Assembly (NCBI RefSeq): GCF_018968705.1
Contig: NZ_CP076668.1
Span: 5,219,001 to 5,283,000, forward strand
Reading direction: 5' to 3'
Length of the DNA: 64,000 bases
Source of the DNA: Pseudomonas lijiangensis
GTDB taxonomy: Bacteria > Pseudomonadota > Gammaproteobacteria > Pseudomonadales > Pseudomonadaceae
Shown: positions 48,460 to 58,314 of the stretch, one piece after another
Numbering within the stretch: position 1 is the first letter of the stretch
Layout of the letters: every line of letters starts with the position of its first letter
The notes under the pieces: generated by a model
What the model saw: only the letters and a program-made list of their open reading frames with translations
What the model was told of the DNA's origin: nothing
Database searches by the model: none
Made by a program: the position numbers and the translations under genes

Positions 48460-48769
48460 TTTCAAATTCCTTTTCAAGTCAAGTTCATCCGTAAGGGACA
48501 ATTCCAAGCTAACCCATGTCTTTGTGTTTCTCCATACCTTGCAAAAGCAACAAACTGCAAAAAGTAGGACCTCGGCAAGCGACTAAAAATAAAACAAATA
48601 ATTACCGCAAACACCAAAAACACAAGATAGGCAAAGGGACAGATTGAGCATTACTTACAAAAAAACTTTATGTCCGTCACCCTCGAAGAATCGGGATGAC
48701 ACCCATTTCTTCCAAAAACCTGCCCCATAGATGGAACATTTCTTACATTCTTTGCTGTAAGAAAATAAT
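48460..48769. other. AT-rich intergenic region of the island
   Basis: These 310 bp are clearly poorer in G+C than the surrounding genes, with A-runs near 48585-48615 and 48655-48670. A perfect 8-bp dyad TTTCTTAC / GTAAGAAA at 48739-48764 follows the end of the upstream minus-strand gene and could be its transcription end, though it has no T-tract. No ORF here looks coding. The promoter of the gene at 48459 should lie here. Confidence 0.5.
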
Positions 48770-49417
48770 TCAGATGTTTATCTGCCGGATATTGAAGTTG
48801 CCGACTTCCTTCAAGCGGGCGCGGATACGTTCCCTCTGGGGAGCAAAAGCGGCGCTTGTGAACCCGTAGACACCGCCGCCCAGACGCACCACCATCTCGC
48901 GCTTGGTCCACGAGTCCCCACCGCGGCGATCCGAGGTGACAGTGGCGTTGGCATTCAGGCCGCACAGCATAAGGTGCACCTCCCCGGCGATCTCTTCACA
49001 GGGCACGACCTGAAAATTGCCAACCGCCCCAGAACCCGAGCCGTACTGAAAAAAATGCTGTGCATACTGATTGAGCCGAGCCGCCTTGAATGAGCGCCGG
49101 GTAAGCTCCAGCAAGTTGCCGACACGCACTGAGCCTGTGATATTGAAGCTGATACTATCCAACTCTTCAGCGTTGGTAATGACCATCGGTTCCTTGACAA
49201 TCTGGCTTTTGAGTTTGCACCCTGATCGAACAAGGGAACTGCGGTAATAGTTGAGCCAACTGGTCCAGAACTCGCTTGGCCGGTAACTCTGGGTGGCGAA
49301 GAATTCAGCATATAGCAGCATATCTGCAATATCTTCCCGCGCCTGCCTTGAGATATTGGAAGAGAAAGAAACAATGTTACTGCCCGCTATCAGGGCATTG
49401 AAAGTCTGACTTGCCAT
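48770..49417 (-). CDS. Uncharacterised protein, member A of the island family
   Basis: A 215-residue protein, first gene of the island in the direction of transcription. N-terminal ALIAGSNIVSFSSNISRQAR then DIADMLLYAEFFA and FWTSWLNYYRSSLVRSGC define the family most clearly; NFQVVPCEEIAGEVHLMLCG and GGGVYGFTSAAFAPQRERIR match the member at 46231. No export signal, catalytic motif or membrane helix is apparent. AAGGA precedes the ATG. Function unknown; a multi-component toxin-like or antigen-like set is possible but unsupported. Confidence 0.7.
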   Translation of the reverse strand: MASQTFNALIAGSNIVSFSSNISRQAREDIADMLLYAEFFATQSYRPSEFWTSWLNYYRSSLVRSGCKLKSQIVKEPMVITNAEELDSISFNITGSVRVGNLLELTRRSFKAARLNQYAQHFFQYGSGSGAVGNFQVVPCEEIAGEVHLMLCGLNANATVTSDRRGGDSWTKREMVVRLGGGVYGFTSAAFAPQRERIRARLKEVGNFNIRQINI

Positions 49418-49558
49418 TTTCTACATCCTTATAGAAACAAGGACATGAAACTAGCCAGACTGGCACGGTTATACAACAAGAGAATGGCTGCCTGAGGGAA
49501 ATTACAAAAACAATAAACAACGACCCGCAGGGCTTAAAGAGACTTCTTACATATTGCC

Positions 49559-49609
49559 TTCGCGAATGAATTCGCTCCTACTGTTTGTAGGGGGAAATTC
49601 ATTCGCGAA
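49559..49609. repeat. REP palindrome between the island and cobJ
   Basis: Arms TTCGCGAATGAATTCGCTCC... and ...GGGAAATTCATTCGCGAA form an imperfect dyad around TGTTT. Same family as the elements at 25005 and 61806. It ends five bases from the cobJ stop, so it probably forms the 3' hairpin of the cobG-H-I-J message. Confidence 0.85.
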
Positions 49610-49614
49610 AGACA

Positions 49615-51318
49615 TCAGCTACCCGGTTTGACCGGATACCAACGCGGCGTATACACCCATTGCTCACCATTGGGGCGGGCAAAGGTGCAGGTGGTCGAAG
49701 AACCAATCAGCACCATGGTGCGCATATCCACCTGTTCAGGCGTCAGTTCGCCCAGGGTAATGACACGCAGCGTCTGCCCCGGACGACCGATATCACGCCC
49801 CAGCGTCACGGGCGTTTCAGGCGTCCGGTGCTGGCGCACGATCTCCAGGGCTCGGCCCAGTTGCCATGGGCGTGAACGCGAAATCGGGTTGTAGAAAGCC
49901 AGTGCCAGATCAGCCTGAGAAGCCAGGTCCAGACGCTTTTCGATCACATCCCAGGGCTTGAGGTTGTCCGACAGCGACATGACGCAGAAGTCATGCCCCA
50001 AGGGCGCACCCGCCTGAGCGGCCGTGGCCAGGGAAGCGGAAACACCCGGCAGGATTTCCAGCTCGACGGCATGCCATTGAGGGTTCGTGGACTCATGCAG
50101 CGCTTCCAGCACCGCCGAGGCCATGGCGAACACACCCGGATCACCGGACGACACCACCACCACCGAACGACCTTGCGCTGCCAGCTCGAATGCATGACGA
50201 GCACGCAGCATTTCTTCGCGGTTGTCGGTGCAATGCAGCACCTGATCGGGACGGAAAGGCCCGGCCATGCGCACATAGGTTTCGTAACCCAGTACATCGT
50301 TGGCACGCGCCAGTTCGGCCTTGACCGCAGGCACCATGAATTCGGCAGCACCCGGCCCAAGGCCAATCACCGCCAATCGACCGCGCCCGCGACCGATCTG
50401 CTGAACGTCCAGTGGCTGACGGGCAACCGCAATTGCCATGCCCTCGCCCACACTGATCGGTGGCAGCAGTTGCGGTACCGCATGCCGGGCCATTTCACTG
50501 GCGGTTTCAGTCTGGACAAAACGCACAGGTACACCCAGATCGGCAGCCGCCTGATGCAAATCGGCATCGGCCATCTGTGCATCACCCGCCAGCAGACAGG
50601 CCAGAGACTGCACAGCCACTCGGGCTTCGTGCAGTGCCGCACGCACACTGTCGGCCAGTTGCGAACCGGTTTCGCTGACGGCAACCAGCACACTGCGCGG
50701 ATAAATCAGCAACTCATTGCTTGAAGGCTCACGCTCGGCACAGCCCACGAGAATGGCCAGTTCGGCATGTGGATCTTCCGGCAACTGCGCCTGAGCCAGC
50801 CAGGGCGCAGCGCCTTCGATACGCACGCGCTCGCCGGAAAGCAGATCGGAAACGAAGCGCTTGCCCAGGTCCAGGTCGCCCAGGGCATAACCACTGGGCG
50901 GATTGAGCAGGCAAGTGCCGAAACGCAACTCGCCACTGGTGGTGATGGCTGGCGCAACGCCAAGACCCGCAGCGATTTCACGGGCCATGACATTGACGCC
51001 ACCCAGCCCGCCCAGCAGCGGAACGACGGCGCTGCCATCTTCGGCTACCGCCAGCACGGCGGGTTCGGCGCCCTTTTCGAGCAGCAGCGGCGCCAGGGTC
51101 CGGATCACGATACCCGCAGCGCACAGGGCAATGATCGGCGTGTTCTGTTGATACAACTGGCGCAGGGTCGCACCAAACTCGGTGTAGGTGCTGTCCGCCC
51201 CTTGCACCCGCTCGGCCAGACCATGAATCAGCGCATCCGGGTAAAGCTGCTGGATGCGCCGCGCGGTAGCCAGGCTGCCATTGCCCAGGATCACAATGGC
51301 TGGAATATTCTGGACCAT
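49615..51318 (-). CDS. cobJ: Precorrin-3B C17-methyltransferase CobJ with N-terminal CbiG-like domain
   Basis: About 567 residues in two parts. The first ~310 residues are CbiG-like (PAIVILGNGSLATARRIQQL, LCAAGIVIRTLAPLL, LGGLGGVNVMAREIAAGL, and a C-terminal CobE-like segment). The second half is a SAM-dependent tetrapyrrole methylase with LAVIGLGPGAAEFMVP, VVVVSSGDPGVFAMASAVLE and the ILPGVSASLATAAQAGAPLG loop. CobJ performs ring contraction of precorrin-3B. The ATG at 51318 shares its first base with the cobI stop; a GTG four codons up is possible. Last gene of its operon. Confidence 0.92.
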   Translation of the reverse strand: MVQNIPAIVILGNGSLATARRIQQLYPDALIHGLAERVQGADSTYTEFGATLRQLYQQNTPIIALCAAGIVIRTLAPLLLEKGAEPAVLAVAEDGSAVVPLLGGLGGVNVMAREIAAGLGVAPAITTSGELRFGTCLLNPPSGYALGDLDLGKRFVSDLLSGERVRIEGAAPWLAQAQLPEDPHAELAILVGCAEREPSSNELLIYPRSVLVAVSETGSQLADSVRAALHEARVAVQSLACLLAGDAQMADADLHQAAADLGVPVRFVQTETASEMARHAVPQLLPPISVGEGMAIAVARQPLDVQQIGRGRGRLAVIGLGPGAAEFMVPAVKAELARANDVLGYETYVRMAGPFRPDQVLHCTDNREEMLRARHAFELAAQGRSVVVVSSGDPGVFAMASAVLEALHESTNPQWHAVELEILPGVSASLATAAQAGAPLGHDFCVMSLSDNLKPWDVIEKRLDLASQADLALAFYNPISRSRPWQLGRALEIVRQHRTPETPVTLGRDIGRPGQTLRVITLGELTPEQVDMRTMVLIGSSTTCTFARPNGEQWVYTPRWYPVKPGS

Positions 51319-52052
51319 CAGCCTTGCCACCTTTCACCGGGAACGATGATCAGCGAGAAGTAAGGCGATGACATGGGATTGACCTCATCCAGCGGCACGA
51401 TCTTCTGATTGGCCATGGTGGCGCGCTCGACGTACAGCGCACGCCCGGCCATGCCCAGCTCTGTCAGCACATCCCGTACCTTGGGGAAGTTGCGACCCAG
51501 CTTCATGATCACCGCCGCATCGGCGTCGGCCAGTTTGCGCTTGAGTTCGTCGGGAGGCAGTACGCCGGACAGGACCGACAGGCTCTGGTTGCGATACACC
51601 AGTGGCGCACCCAGCACGGACGCACCGCCCAGCATCGAGCACACACCCGGAATCACCTGGGCCTCGTAACGCTCGGCCAGCCGATCATGCAGGTACATAT
51701 AAGAGCCATAGAAGAACGGGTCGCCTTCGCAGATCACCGCTACATCGCGCCCGGCATCCAGATGGGCCGCCACGTCGAGGCTGGCCTCGTCATAGAAGTC
51801 ACTGATGACCTGCTCGTAGGACAGCGGCGCAGGCAGCGCTTCGGTGGTCACCGGGTAGACCAGCGGCATCAGCGTCTGGGCTTCCTGCAGATGGCCTTCG
51901 ATGATGCCGAACGCATTGCCTTTCTTGCCCTTGGCCACGAAATAAGCCACTACGGGGGATTCGCGCAGCAGGCGCAGCGCCTTGACGGTAATCAGTTCCG
52001 GGTCGCCGGGGCCGACGCCCAGGCCAATCAATCGACCACGAGCCTGCATCAT
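51318..52052 (-). CDS. cobI: Precorrin-2 C20-methyltransferase CobI
   Basis: A 244-residue SAM-dependent tetrapyrrole methylase: [20 protein letters not shown] (P-loop-like start), [22 protein letters not shown], and [20 protein letters not shown]. It methylates C20 of precorrin-2 to give precorrin-3A. The start overlaps the cobH stop by 4 bp and an ATGATG offers two adjacent starts. Part of the cobG-H-I-J operon. Confidence 0.94.
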   Translation of the reverse strand: MMQARGRLIGLGVGPGDPELITVKALRLLRESPVVAYFVAKGKKGNAFGIIEGHLQEAQTLMPLVYPVTTEALPAPLSYEQVISDFYDEASLDVAAHLDAGRDVAVICEGDPFFYGSYMYLHDRLAERYEAQVIPGVCSMLGGASVLGAPLVYRNQSLSVLSGVLPPDELKRKLADADAAVIMKLGRNFPKVRDVLTELGMAGRALYVERATMANQKIVPLDEVNPMSSPYFSLIIVPGERWQG

Positions 52053-52675
52053 TCGATCTCCGTCGCCAGTGCATTGACCGCGGCCACCGCCATGGCGCTA
52101 CCGCCGCGACGACCTTGCATGATGACGAAGGGCACGCCACGGCTGTCGGCAGCCAGCATGGCCTTGGACTCGGCCGCGCCCACGAAGCCCACCGGGAAAC
52201 CGAGGATCAACGCGGGTTTCGGCGCGCCTGCATCGAGCATTTCCAGCAGATAGAACAGCGCAGTCGGTGCATTGCCGATCACCACGACACTGCCTTCCAG
52301 ATGTGGACGCCACCGCTCCAGCGCCACGGCAGAACGGGTATTGCCCAGTTCACGGGCCATTTCCGGCACACCCTCGTCATGCAGGGTGCAGATGATCTGA
52401 TTGTTGGCCGGCAGCCGCGAGCGGGTGATGCCTTCGGACACCATGCGCGCATCGCAGAGGATCGGCGCGCCCGCCGCCAGTGCGTTGCGCCCGGCAGTAC
52501 CGGCACCCGGCGAGAAGCGCAGGTCTTCGATGACCTCGACCATGCCGCAGGCGTGGATCACGCGCACGGCGAGTTTTTCCAGGTCGGCGGGGATCGTGTC
52601 CAGACGCGCTTCAGCGCGAATGATCGAGAAGGAGTTGCGATAAATCTCCTGACCATCGCGGATGTAATCAATCAT
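52049..52675 (-). CDS. cobH: Precorrin-8X methylmutase CobH
   Basis: A 208-residue methylmutase that moves a methyl group from C11 to C12 to form hydrogenobyrinate. [24 protein letters not shown] with the catalytic His, [18 protein letters not shown] and [13 protein letters not shown] are family signatures. Start overlaps the cobG stop by 4 bp. Confidence 0.95.
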   Translation of the reverse strand: MIDYIRDGQEIYRNSFSIIRAEARLDTIPADLEKLAVRVIHACGMVEVIEDLRFSPGAGTAGRNALAAGAPILCDARMVSEGITRSRLPANNQIICTLHDEGVPEMARELGNTRSAVALERWRPHLEGSVVVIGNAPTALFYLLEMLDAGAPKPALILGFPVGFVGAAESKAMLAADSRGVPFVIMQGRRGGSAMAVAAVNALATEIE

Positions 52676-54057
52676 GCAGAACTGCTCCGTGAGTCGGCTG
52701 CCAGCTGCGCGCCGACTGCTTCAATAGTGAGGTCACGCGCACGCAACACACCGAAACCGGAGTGTGCTGCGTCGCGAAAATAGAGGTCGTAATGGCCGGG
52801 CGAAACCGCCAGCAAGGTCACAGGCGCGACATGGGCAGCCGCACAGGAGCGACCACAACCGGTCAGGTGCGCCGCTTCGCCGGGGGGCAACTGCCCGGCC
52901 AGCAACAGGGCATCGGCCTTGGTATCGGCAAGCCCTTTGCCGCAACCGGCAGAACCGGTGCAGGCAACGATGCGCGACAGCGGCTGTTCGCTGGAACAGA
53001 TCAAGCCCGCCGCCTGTAATGCAGTCATCACCTCCTGCGCCCGTTCGCCGGGAACATTGGGCAACAACAGGCTTTGCCAGGGCGTCAGCCGCAAGGTGCC
53101 GTCGCCCTTTTCGCTGGCCAGCCGGGCGACGCTGGTGAGCATCGCGGCATCCAGACGCCCGAGAGGCACCGCGCCACCGACGGACACGAGGCCGGGTTGC
53201 GCCTGTGGATAAATGCCGAGGTGACGATTGTCGCCTGGGTTCGGACGCTGCCATCCGGTTATTTTTTGATCAGTTCGAAGAGGCACGCTCAGTCGCGTCT
53301 CCAACTGGCGCAGGATTTCCACGACCGGCACCTCAGCCAGCAAATGCCGCATGCGGCTGTGCTCGGCGCTGGCCAGATCGAGAAACAGCTCCAGCAACGC
53401 GACAACCAGTTCATGCCCGTTCGCCAGTGGCACCGCTGCCAACGGGTGATCCTGAGCCGGGCAACCGGCCAGTCCGAAGGCCAACAGCAGTTCACCGTCC
53501 AGCGACAATGCCGAAAGCCACAGGTCATGGGGGTGCTCCAGCATGACCAATGCCTCGCCACCGTCCAGCGACAGGGCGAACTTGGCTGACAGTTCATGAA
53601 ACCGTGCGTGGGTTTCCAGAGACGCCAGGATCTGCGCCGCCAGTGGCCGCGTATCGAACAGCATTTGCGGGTCCAGGCCGGCAGTCGGGCTGAGCATCAG
53701 GTTGCGCACATCATCGCTGTCCGGATTGGCCGGGCCAAGACCGGCAGCCATCAACGACTCGATCAGCCCTTCATGATCGGCACCGATCCCGCGAATCTGC
53801 AGGTTGGACCGGTTGGTCGCCTCGATCACGCCCTGTGCATACGTGCTCGCAGCCCTGGCCACCGCCAACGACTGGGCGCTGGTGATCACGCCACCGGCCA
53901 GCTTGATACGGCAGATTCCGCCGTCCAGCGCCGGGACGATACGCAGCAACCCCGGACAGGCCGAGGGGCGAATGGCTATGGAGGACTTGCGAGCGTACTT
54001 CGGCTCGTTCAATGAATCACCCGATCTGGACTCTGGTTGCAGCTTCAATAGGCACAT
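52672..54057 (-). CDS. cobG: Precorrin-3B synthase CobG
   Basis: A sulfite/nitrite-reductase-like monooxygenase of about 461 residues, the oxygen-dependent step marking the aerobic cobalamin route. The body starts [20 protein letters not shown]; two ferredoxin-like halves follow and the 4Fe-4S/siroheme ligands appear as [10 protein letters not shown] and GCGRSCA near the end. The start is uncertain: ATG 54057 lies inside an 18-bp palindrome with a weak AGG, while TTG 54012 has GGGTGA ahead and would begin [10 protein letters not shown]. First gene of its operon, divergent from cobL. Confidence 0.85.
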   Translation of the reverse strand: MCLLKLQPESRSGDSLNEPKYARKSSIAIRPSACPGLLRIVPALDGGICRIKLAGGVITSAQSLAVARAASTYAQGVIEATNRSNLQIRGIGADHEGLIESLMAAGLGPANPDSDDVRNLMLSPTAGLDPQMLFDTRPLAAQILASLETHARFHELSAKFALSLDGGEALVMLEHPHDLWLSALSLDGELLLAFGLAGCPAQDHPLAAVPLANGHELVVALLELFLDLASAEHSRMRHLLAEVPVVEILRQLETRLSVPLRTDQKITGWQRPNPGDNRHLGIYPQAQPGLVSVGGAVPLGRLDAAMLTSVARLASEKGDGTLRLTPWQSLLLPNVPGERAQEVMTALQAAGLICSSEQPLSRIVACTGSAGCGKGLADTKADALLLAGQLPPGEAAHLTGCGRSCAAAHVAPVTLLAVSPGHYDLYFRDAAHSGFGVLRARDLTIEAVGAQLAADSRSSSA

Positions 54058-54065
54058 GTGCCTAT
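54048..54065. promoter_or_regulatory. 18-bp perfect palindrome in the cobG/cobL divergent region (candidate operator)
   Basis: ATAGGCACATGTGCCTAT is a perfect dyad. Ten bases further, TATTAT at 54075-54080 could be the -10 of a rightward cobL promoter, which would put the palindrome over its -35. It also covers the possible ATG of cobG. No cobalamin riboswitch is visible in this gap, so a protein regulator binding here is plausible but untested. Confidence 0.5.
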
Positions 54066-54141
54066 CGGGCGCGGTATTATGCCTGCTTTGTCCGCCAGCA
54101 TGAAAAGACGCTCTGTCGGAAGTTCGGATCGAGGTATGCAC

Positions 54142-55344
54142 ATGTCACCGTGGCTGACAGTCGTGGGAATCGGGGAAGACGGTTACAAAGGCCTGGGCAA
54201 GAACGCTCGGCATGCGCTGCTGCACGCCGATCAGGTGTTCGGCAGCCCGCGCCAGCTCGCCCTGTTGCCGCCCTGCATTCGCGCAGAGCGCCGCAACTGG
54301 CCCAGCCCGTTCTCCCTGACCCCGGTGCTGGAGCAGCGTGGCGCCGAGGTCTGTGTCCTGGCCAGCGGCGATCCGATGCTGTTTGGCGTCGGTGCCAGCC
54401 TCGCCCGCGTGGTCGCCATCGAGGAAATGCGCGTCATATCAGCGCCCTCCTCCTATTCCCTTGCCGCGGCACGCCTGGGCTGGCCGTTGCAGGAGGTCGT
54501 CACGCTTTCGGTGGTCGCCCGGCCTCTGGCCGCTCTGAACGCACATTTCCACCATGGCCTGCGCCTGCTGGTGCTGAGCAACGATGGCAGCAGCCCGGCA
54601 GCCATTGCCGGTTTATTGCGCGAGCGCGGCTTCGGCCCCAGCCACATGACCGTGCTCGAACATCTGGGCGGCGAAGCCGAGCGGCGTATCGACGGGCTGG
54701 CCAGTGAGTGGGGCAGCCCGGACATCGCGGCGCTGAACCTCGTTGCCATCGACTGCCGCGCCAGCGCCGACGCCCCGCGCCTGAGCACCCTGGCAGGCTT
54801 GCCGGACTCGGCGTTCGAGCATGACGGCCAGCTCACCAAGCGCGATGTGCGGGCAATCACCCTGGCACGTCTGGCTCCGGTGCCCGGCGAACTGCTCTGG
54901 GACGTGGGCGCAGGCTGTGGCTCCATCGGCATCGAATGGATGCGCGCCCATCCCACCTGCCGGACCCTGGCCATCGAAGCGGATGAAGGCCGTCAACATA
55001 TGATCGAATTCAACCGCGATGCGCTGGGTGTGCCCGGCCTGCAACTGGTACGCGGCAGTGCCCCCGAAGCACTGCATGGCCTTGAAACACCCGATGCCAT
55101 CTTTATCGGCGGCGGCGTGACCCGGCCCGGCGTGCTGGAGGCCTGCTGGAAACAACTGCGCTCCGGTGGCCGGCTGGTCGCCAATGCCGTGACCCTGCAA
55201 AGCGAAGTCGCCCTGATGGTCTGGCGCGAACAGCATGGCGGCGAGCTGACCCGCATCCACGTCGCCCACGCCAGGCCACTGGGCGAATTCGACACCTGGC
55301 GTCAGGCATTGCCTATCACTCTGCTGGATGTGGTCAAGCCCTGA
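54142..55344 (+). CDS. cobL: Precorrin-6Y C5,15-methyltransferase (decarboxylating) CobL
   Basis: A 400-residue fusion of a CbiE-like and a CbiT-like methyltransferase. The N-terminal half starts [18 protein letters not shown] and has [19 protein letters not shown]. The C-terminal half has the SAM loop [19 protein letters not shown] (about residues 250-270) and [17 protein letters not shown]. It methylates C5 and C15 and decarboxylates the C12 acetate. I start at ATG 54142; an ATG two codons upstream is equally open. First gene of the cobL-cbiD-cobK operon. Confidence 0.94.
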   Translation: MSPWLTVVGIGEDGYKGLGKNARHALLHADQVFGSPRQLALLPPCIRAERRNWPSPFSLTPVLEQRGAEVCVLASGDPMLFGVGASLARVVAIEEMRVISAPSSYSLAAARLGWPLQEVVTLSVVARPLAALNAHFHHGLRLLVLSNDGSSPAAIAGLLRERGFGPSHMTVLEHLGGEAERRIDGLASEWGSPDIAALNLVAIDCRASADAPRLSTLAGLPDSAFEHDGQLTKRDVRAITLARLAPVPGELLWDVGAGCGSIGIEWMRAHPTCRTLAIEADEGRQHMIEFNRDALGVPGLQLVRGSAPEALHGLETPDAIFIGGGVTRPGVLEACWKQLRSGGRLVANAVTLQSEVALMVWREQHGGELTRIHVAHARPLGEFDTWRQALPITLLDVVKP

Positions 55345-56441
55345 TGCGCGAAGAAACCGCCGAACAGCCCGCCCCGCTGCGCAGTGGCCTGACAACGGGC
55401 AGTTGCGCCACGGCCACCAGTCTGGCGGCAGCACGTCTATTGCTGGGCGGACCAGCCAACGATGCGGTGCAGATCGTGCTGCCCAAGGGCAAGCAGGTGC
55501 AGATGCGCCTGGAGTTCTGCCGACTTGTGGGAGACGGCGCTGAGGCTGCAACCATCAAGGATGCCGGAGACGACCCCGACGTGACCCATGGCGCACTGAT
55601 ATTTGCCAGGGTGCGGCTTGAGACCGAGCCTGGCGTGCGCTTTGTCGCAGGCCCCGGCGTGGGCACCGTGACACGCCCCGGTCTGGTGCTGAATGTCGGC
55701 GAACCCGCCATCAACCCGGTGCCACGGCGCATGATGACCGAGCATTTGCTGGGGCTGGCGCAAGAAATGGGCTACGGGGGCGGTTTCGAGGTGACGGTAG
55801 GTGTCGAAGGCGGTGAAGCCCTGGCACTGAAAACCATGAACCCGCGCCTGGGCATTCTGGGCGGGCTATCGATACTGGGCACCAGCGGTATTGTCCGGCC
55901 GTTTTCCTGCGCGGCTTATATTGCGTCCATCCACCAGGGCATCGATGTCGCCAGGACCAATGGTTACCTGCATATCGCCGCCTGTACCGGCAATGCCAGC
56001 GAAGACACCATGCGCCGGGTCTACGGCATCCCGGATATCGCCCTGATCGAAATGGGCGACTTCGTCGGCGCAGTGCTCAAGCATCTGCGCAAGGTGCCTG
56101 TGGATAAACTGAGCCTGTGCGGCGGCTTCGGCAAGATCAGCAAACTGGCTGCCGGTCATATGGACCTGCATAGCCGCCATTCAAGCATCGACCTGCCGCA
56201 ACTGGCCCAATGGGCCGCCCATGCCGGGGCCGATGAGTTGTTGCAACAGCAGATCCGGGAGGCCAACACCAGCCAGCAGGCCCTGGCCATGTGTACAGCG
56301 GCGGGCGTGTCGCTGGGTGATGTGGTTTGCCAGCACGCTCTAGACTTCGCTCGCAGCGTGGTTCCGGCACAGGTTCAAGTGGAGGTGTTCGCGATTGATC
56401 GTCAGGGTGCCATTGTCGGAAAAGCCGGAGTGACTGCATGA
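55344..56441 (+). CDS. cbiD: Cobalt-precorrin-5B C1-methyltransferase CbiD-like
   Basis: A 365-residue CbiD-family protein: [60 protein letters not shown] and [20 protein letters not shown] are characteristic. In the anaerobic path it methylates C1; Pseudomonas pairs it with CobG-type aerobic enzymes, where it stands in for CobF. The ATG shares one base with the cobL stop. Confidence 0.93.
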   Translation: MREETAEQPAPLRSGLTTGSCATATSLAAARLLLGGPANDAVQIVLPKGKQVQMRLEFCRLVGDGAEAATIKDAGDDPDVTHGALIFARVRLETEPGVRFVAGPGVGTVTRPGLVLNVGEPAINPVPRRMMTEHLLGLAQEMGYGGGFEVTVGVEGGEALALKTMNPRLGILGGLSILGTSGIVRPFSCAAYIASIHQGIDVARTNGYLHIAACTGNASEDTMRRVYGIPDIALIEMGDFVGAVLKHLRKVPVDKLSLCGGFGKISKLAAGHMDLHSRHSSIDLPQLAQWAAHAGADELLQQQIREANTSQQALAMCTAAGVSLGDVVCQHALDFARSVVPAQVQVEVFAIDRQGAIVGKAGVTA

Positions 56442-57202
56442 AACGCATATTGCTGCTGGGCGGCGTGACCGAAGCACTGGCCATCGCCCGTACTCTCGGG
56501 CCGCAACATTTCTACAGTCTGGCCGGTGTCGGTCGCGTGCCCACGGACCTGACCTGCCAGCTCAAGGTCGGCGGTTATGGCGGCGCTGAAGGCATGGCGC
56601 AGTTCATCCGGGAAAATGATGTAGACCTGCTGCTGGATGCCACCCATCCCTATGCCGCGCAAATCAGCCGCAATGCTGCTGTTGCTGCGGGTCTGGCGGG
56701 TATCGCGTGCTGGGCGCTGCGTCGTCCGGCGTGGCAGCCCGGCCCTGGGGATGACTGGCGCGAAGTGGCGGACTGGGCCGAACTGACAACGGCGCTGCGG
56801 CCTTTCAAGCGCCCACTGTTCACCCTGGGCCGCGAGCCCTTGCAGCATCTGCACGAAATCCCCGAACACCAGTTCTGGACTCTCCGCGCCCTGGACCCAT
56901 ACCCCGGCAACGAGCGCTGTGAAGTGATCGGCGCACGCGGGCCTTTCCACCTCGAAGACGAACGCGCTCTCTTCGAGCGTCGCCAGATTGATGTCCTGAT
57001 CAGCAAGAACAGCGGCAGCAGCTCCACCGAACCCAAACTGGAAGTGGCCCGGGAGCGTGGCTTGCCGGTGCTGGTGTTGAAACGACCGGATTTGCCGGAA
57101 GTGGACCGGGTGCTGGAAAGTGTCGAGGAAGCTCTGAGTGCCCTTAGTGAAGCGCATACCTGTCACTTGTGGGAGGGGCCTTGGCCGCGACGACCTGCTT
57201 GA
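56438..57202 (+). CDS. cobK: Precorrin-6A reductase CobK
   Basis: A 254-residue Rossmann-type reductase: [18 protein letters not shown] at the start, [29 protein letters not shown] and [20 protein letters not shown]. It reduces precorrin-6A to dihydro-precorrin-6Y with NADPH. It overlaps cbiD by 4 bp. The last eleven codons and the stop lie inside a palindromic repeat that begins at 57169, so the C-terminal end [12 protein letters not shown] is repeat-derived. Confidence 0.93.
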   Translation: MKRILLLGGVTEALAIARTLGPQHFYSLAGVGRVPTDLTCQLKVGGYGGAEGMAQFIRENDVDLLLDATHPYAAQISRNAAVAAGLAGIACWALRRPAWQPGPGDDWREVADWAELTTALRPFKRPLFTLGREPLQHLHEIPEHQFWTLRALDPYPGNERCEVIGARGPFHLEDERALFERRQIDVLISKNSGSSSTEPKLEVARERGLPVLVLKRPDLPEVDRVLESVEEALSALSEAHTCHLWEGPWPRRPA

Positions 57203-57257
57203 GGGCAACACATTTTCAGCGCCTTCAACTGTCTGTCGCGGCCAAGGCCCCTCCCAC
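57169..57257. repeat. Palindromic repeat overlapping the 3' end of cobK
   Basis: Perfect 23-nt arms beginning GTGGGAGGGGCCTTGGCCGC (57169-57191) and ending GCGGCCAAGGCCCCTCCCAC (57235-57257), separated by 43 nt. It shares the GTGGGAGG edge and overall size with the Tad-flanking repeats at 6211 and 21991 but differs in the inner arm, suggesting a related REP class. Confidence 0.85.
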
Positions 57258-57397
57258 GGATTGTGATCCAGCCACCTGCTTTTAAAATCCATCTCAGATC
57301 CCGCGACACCCGGCCACAGGCCACCCTTTTTACTTATCGCCGCCATTCAGGCTAAATGGCGCAGTTGACTGGACCCTTCGATAAAACGGAAACCGTA

Positions 57398-57775
57398 ATG
57401 TCCCGACGTCGGACAACATCGGTCTGGATCGCCTGCTTTGCAGTGCTGTTCAGCCTGCTGGCCATGCCTCTGTCGCCTCGTTCTCAAGGTGAGCAGTTGC
57501 TGTGGGGCAGTTTCTGTAGCAGCAGTGGCACACGTCTGGTGGCGATTTCCCTGGGTGATGCGACAAACAGCATTCCCGGCAATGACGATCACTCGGGCAT
57601 GCAACATTGCGCCTGCTGCTCAGGTTCGTTGGTTGTCGTCATTCCCTCCGGCTTTACCCATGGCCCGCAGACACGACTCGGCCCGGAATACTTCCCGCCT
57701 GCCCTTTTTGTGATCCACACCTCGCCTCGCCAGCAATGGCCAAGCGCCAATCCCCGGGCCTCTCCGCTGACCTGA
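57398..57775 (+). CDS. DUF2946-type small exported protein
   Basis: A 125-residue protein with a signal/anchor helix (SVWIACFAVLFSLLAMPLSP) and a mature part with a CACCSG cysteine motif and a few His, matching the DUF2946 pattern of proteins found with copper genes. GGAAACC precedes ATG 57398. The downstream copper chaperone, a second DUF2946-like gene and a PepSY protein suggest a role in copper handling. Specific function unknown. Confidence 0.65.
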   Translation: MSRRRTTSVWIACFAVLFSLLAMPLSPRSQGEQLLWGSFCSSSGTRLVAISLGDATNSIPGNDDHSGMQHCACCSGSLVVVIPSGFTHGPQTRLGPEYFPPALFVIHTSPRQQWPSANPRASPLT

Positions 57776-57830
57776 CATTCACTTCGCACGTGTCTTGACG
57801 CACCTGAATGAATTGACCGGAGAATCACCC

Positions 57831-58292
57831 ATGTTGAAGAAAGCCCTCATGCTGGCTGCCTTGTTGCTGCCTGCCTGTTTTGCCAATGCCCACGAATACA
57901 CCGGTGGGCAGTTGTTGATCGGCCACCCGTGGTCCATGGAGCTGCCACCGAATGCGCCGACCGTCGCGGCGTATTTCACCATCGAGAACAAGGGCAGCAG
58001 CGCCGATCGTCTGCTGAGTGTCACAACCCCCATCGCCAGCCAGGCAGAGTTGCATGAACATGTACAGGCAGATGGCCTGATGAAAATGCGCCAGGTCCCG
58101 TCAGTCGACGTTCCAGCCGGGGCCAGGGTCAGTTTTGCGCCCATGGCTTATCATGTGATGTTGCTGGGTATCAAAGACCGGTCCATGCTCGCATTGGGCC
58201 AGCGTTTTCCGATGACGTTGCACTTCGAGAAAGCTGGCGATATCGACGTACAGGTCGTGATCCAGAAGCAGGAACCCGAACACAAACATTGA
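57831..58292 (+). CDS. Periplasmic copper chaperone PCu(A)C
   Basis: A 153-residue exported protein: signal peptide to FANA, then a cupredoxin-like PCu(A)C domain. GHPWSMELPPNAPTVAAYFT and ELHEHVQADGLMKMRQV carry the His/Met ligands, and MAYHVMLLGIKD the closing His-Met. It binds Cu(I)/Cu(II) in the periplasm and can hand copper to cytochrome oxidase. ATG 57831 is served by CGGAGAA. The protein ends EPEHKH, another His-rich patch. Confidence 0.88.
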   Translation: MLKKALMLAALLLPACFANAHEYTGGQLLIGHPWSMELPPNAPTVAAYFTIENKGSSADRLLSVTTPIASQAELHEHVQADGLMKMRQVPSVDVPAGARVSFAPMAYHVMLLGIKDRSMLALGQRFPMTLHFEKAGDIDVQVVIQKQEPEHKH

Positions 58293-58314
58293 GTGATTGC
58301 CTGACTTGAGCGCC

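Noticed and set aside
54012..54142. Cobalamin riboswitch expected ahead of cob genes
   Set aside because: No B12-box-like conserved block is visible; the gap is too short for one on each arm.
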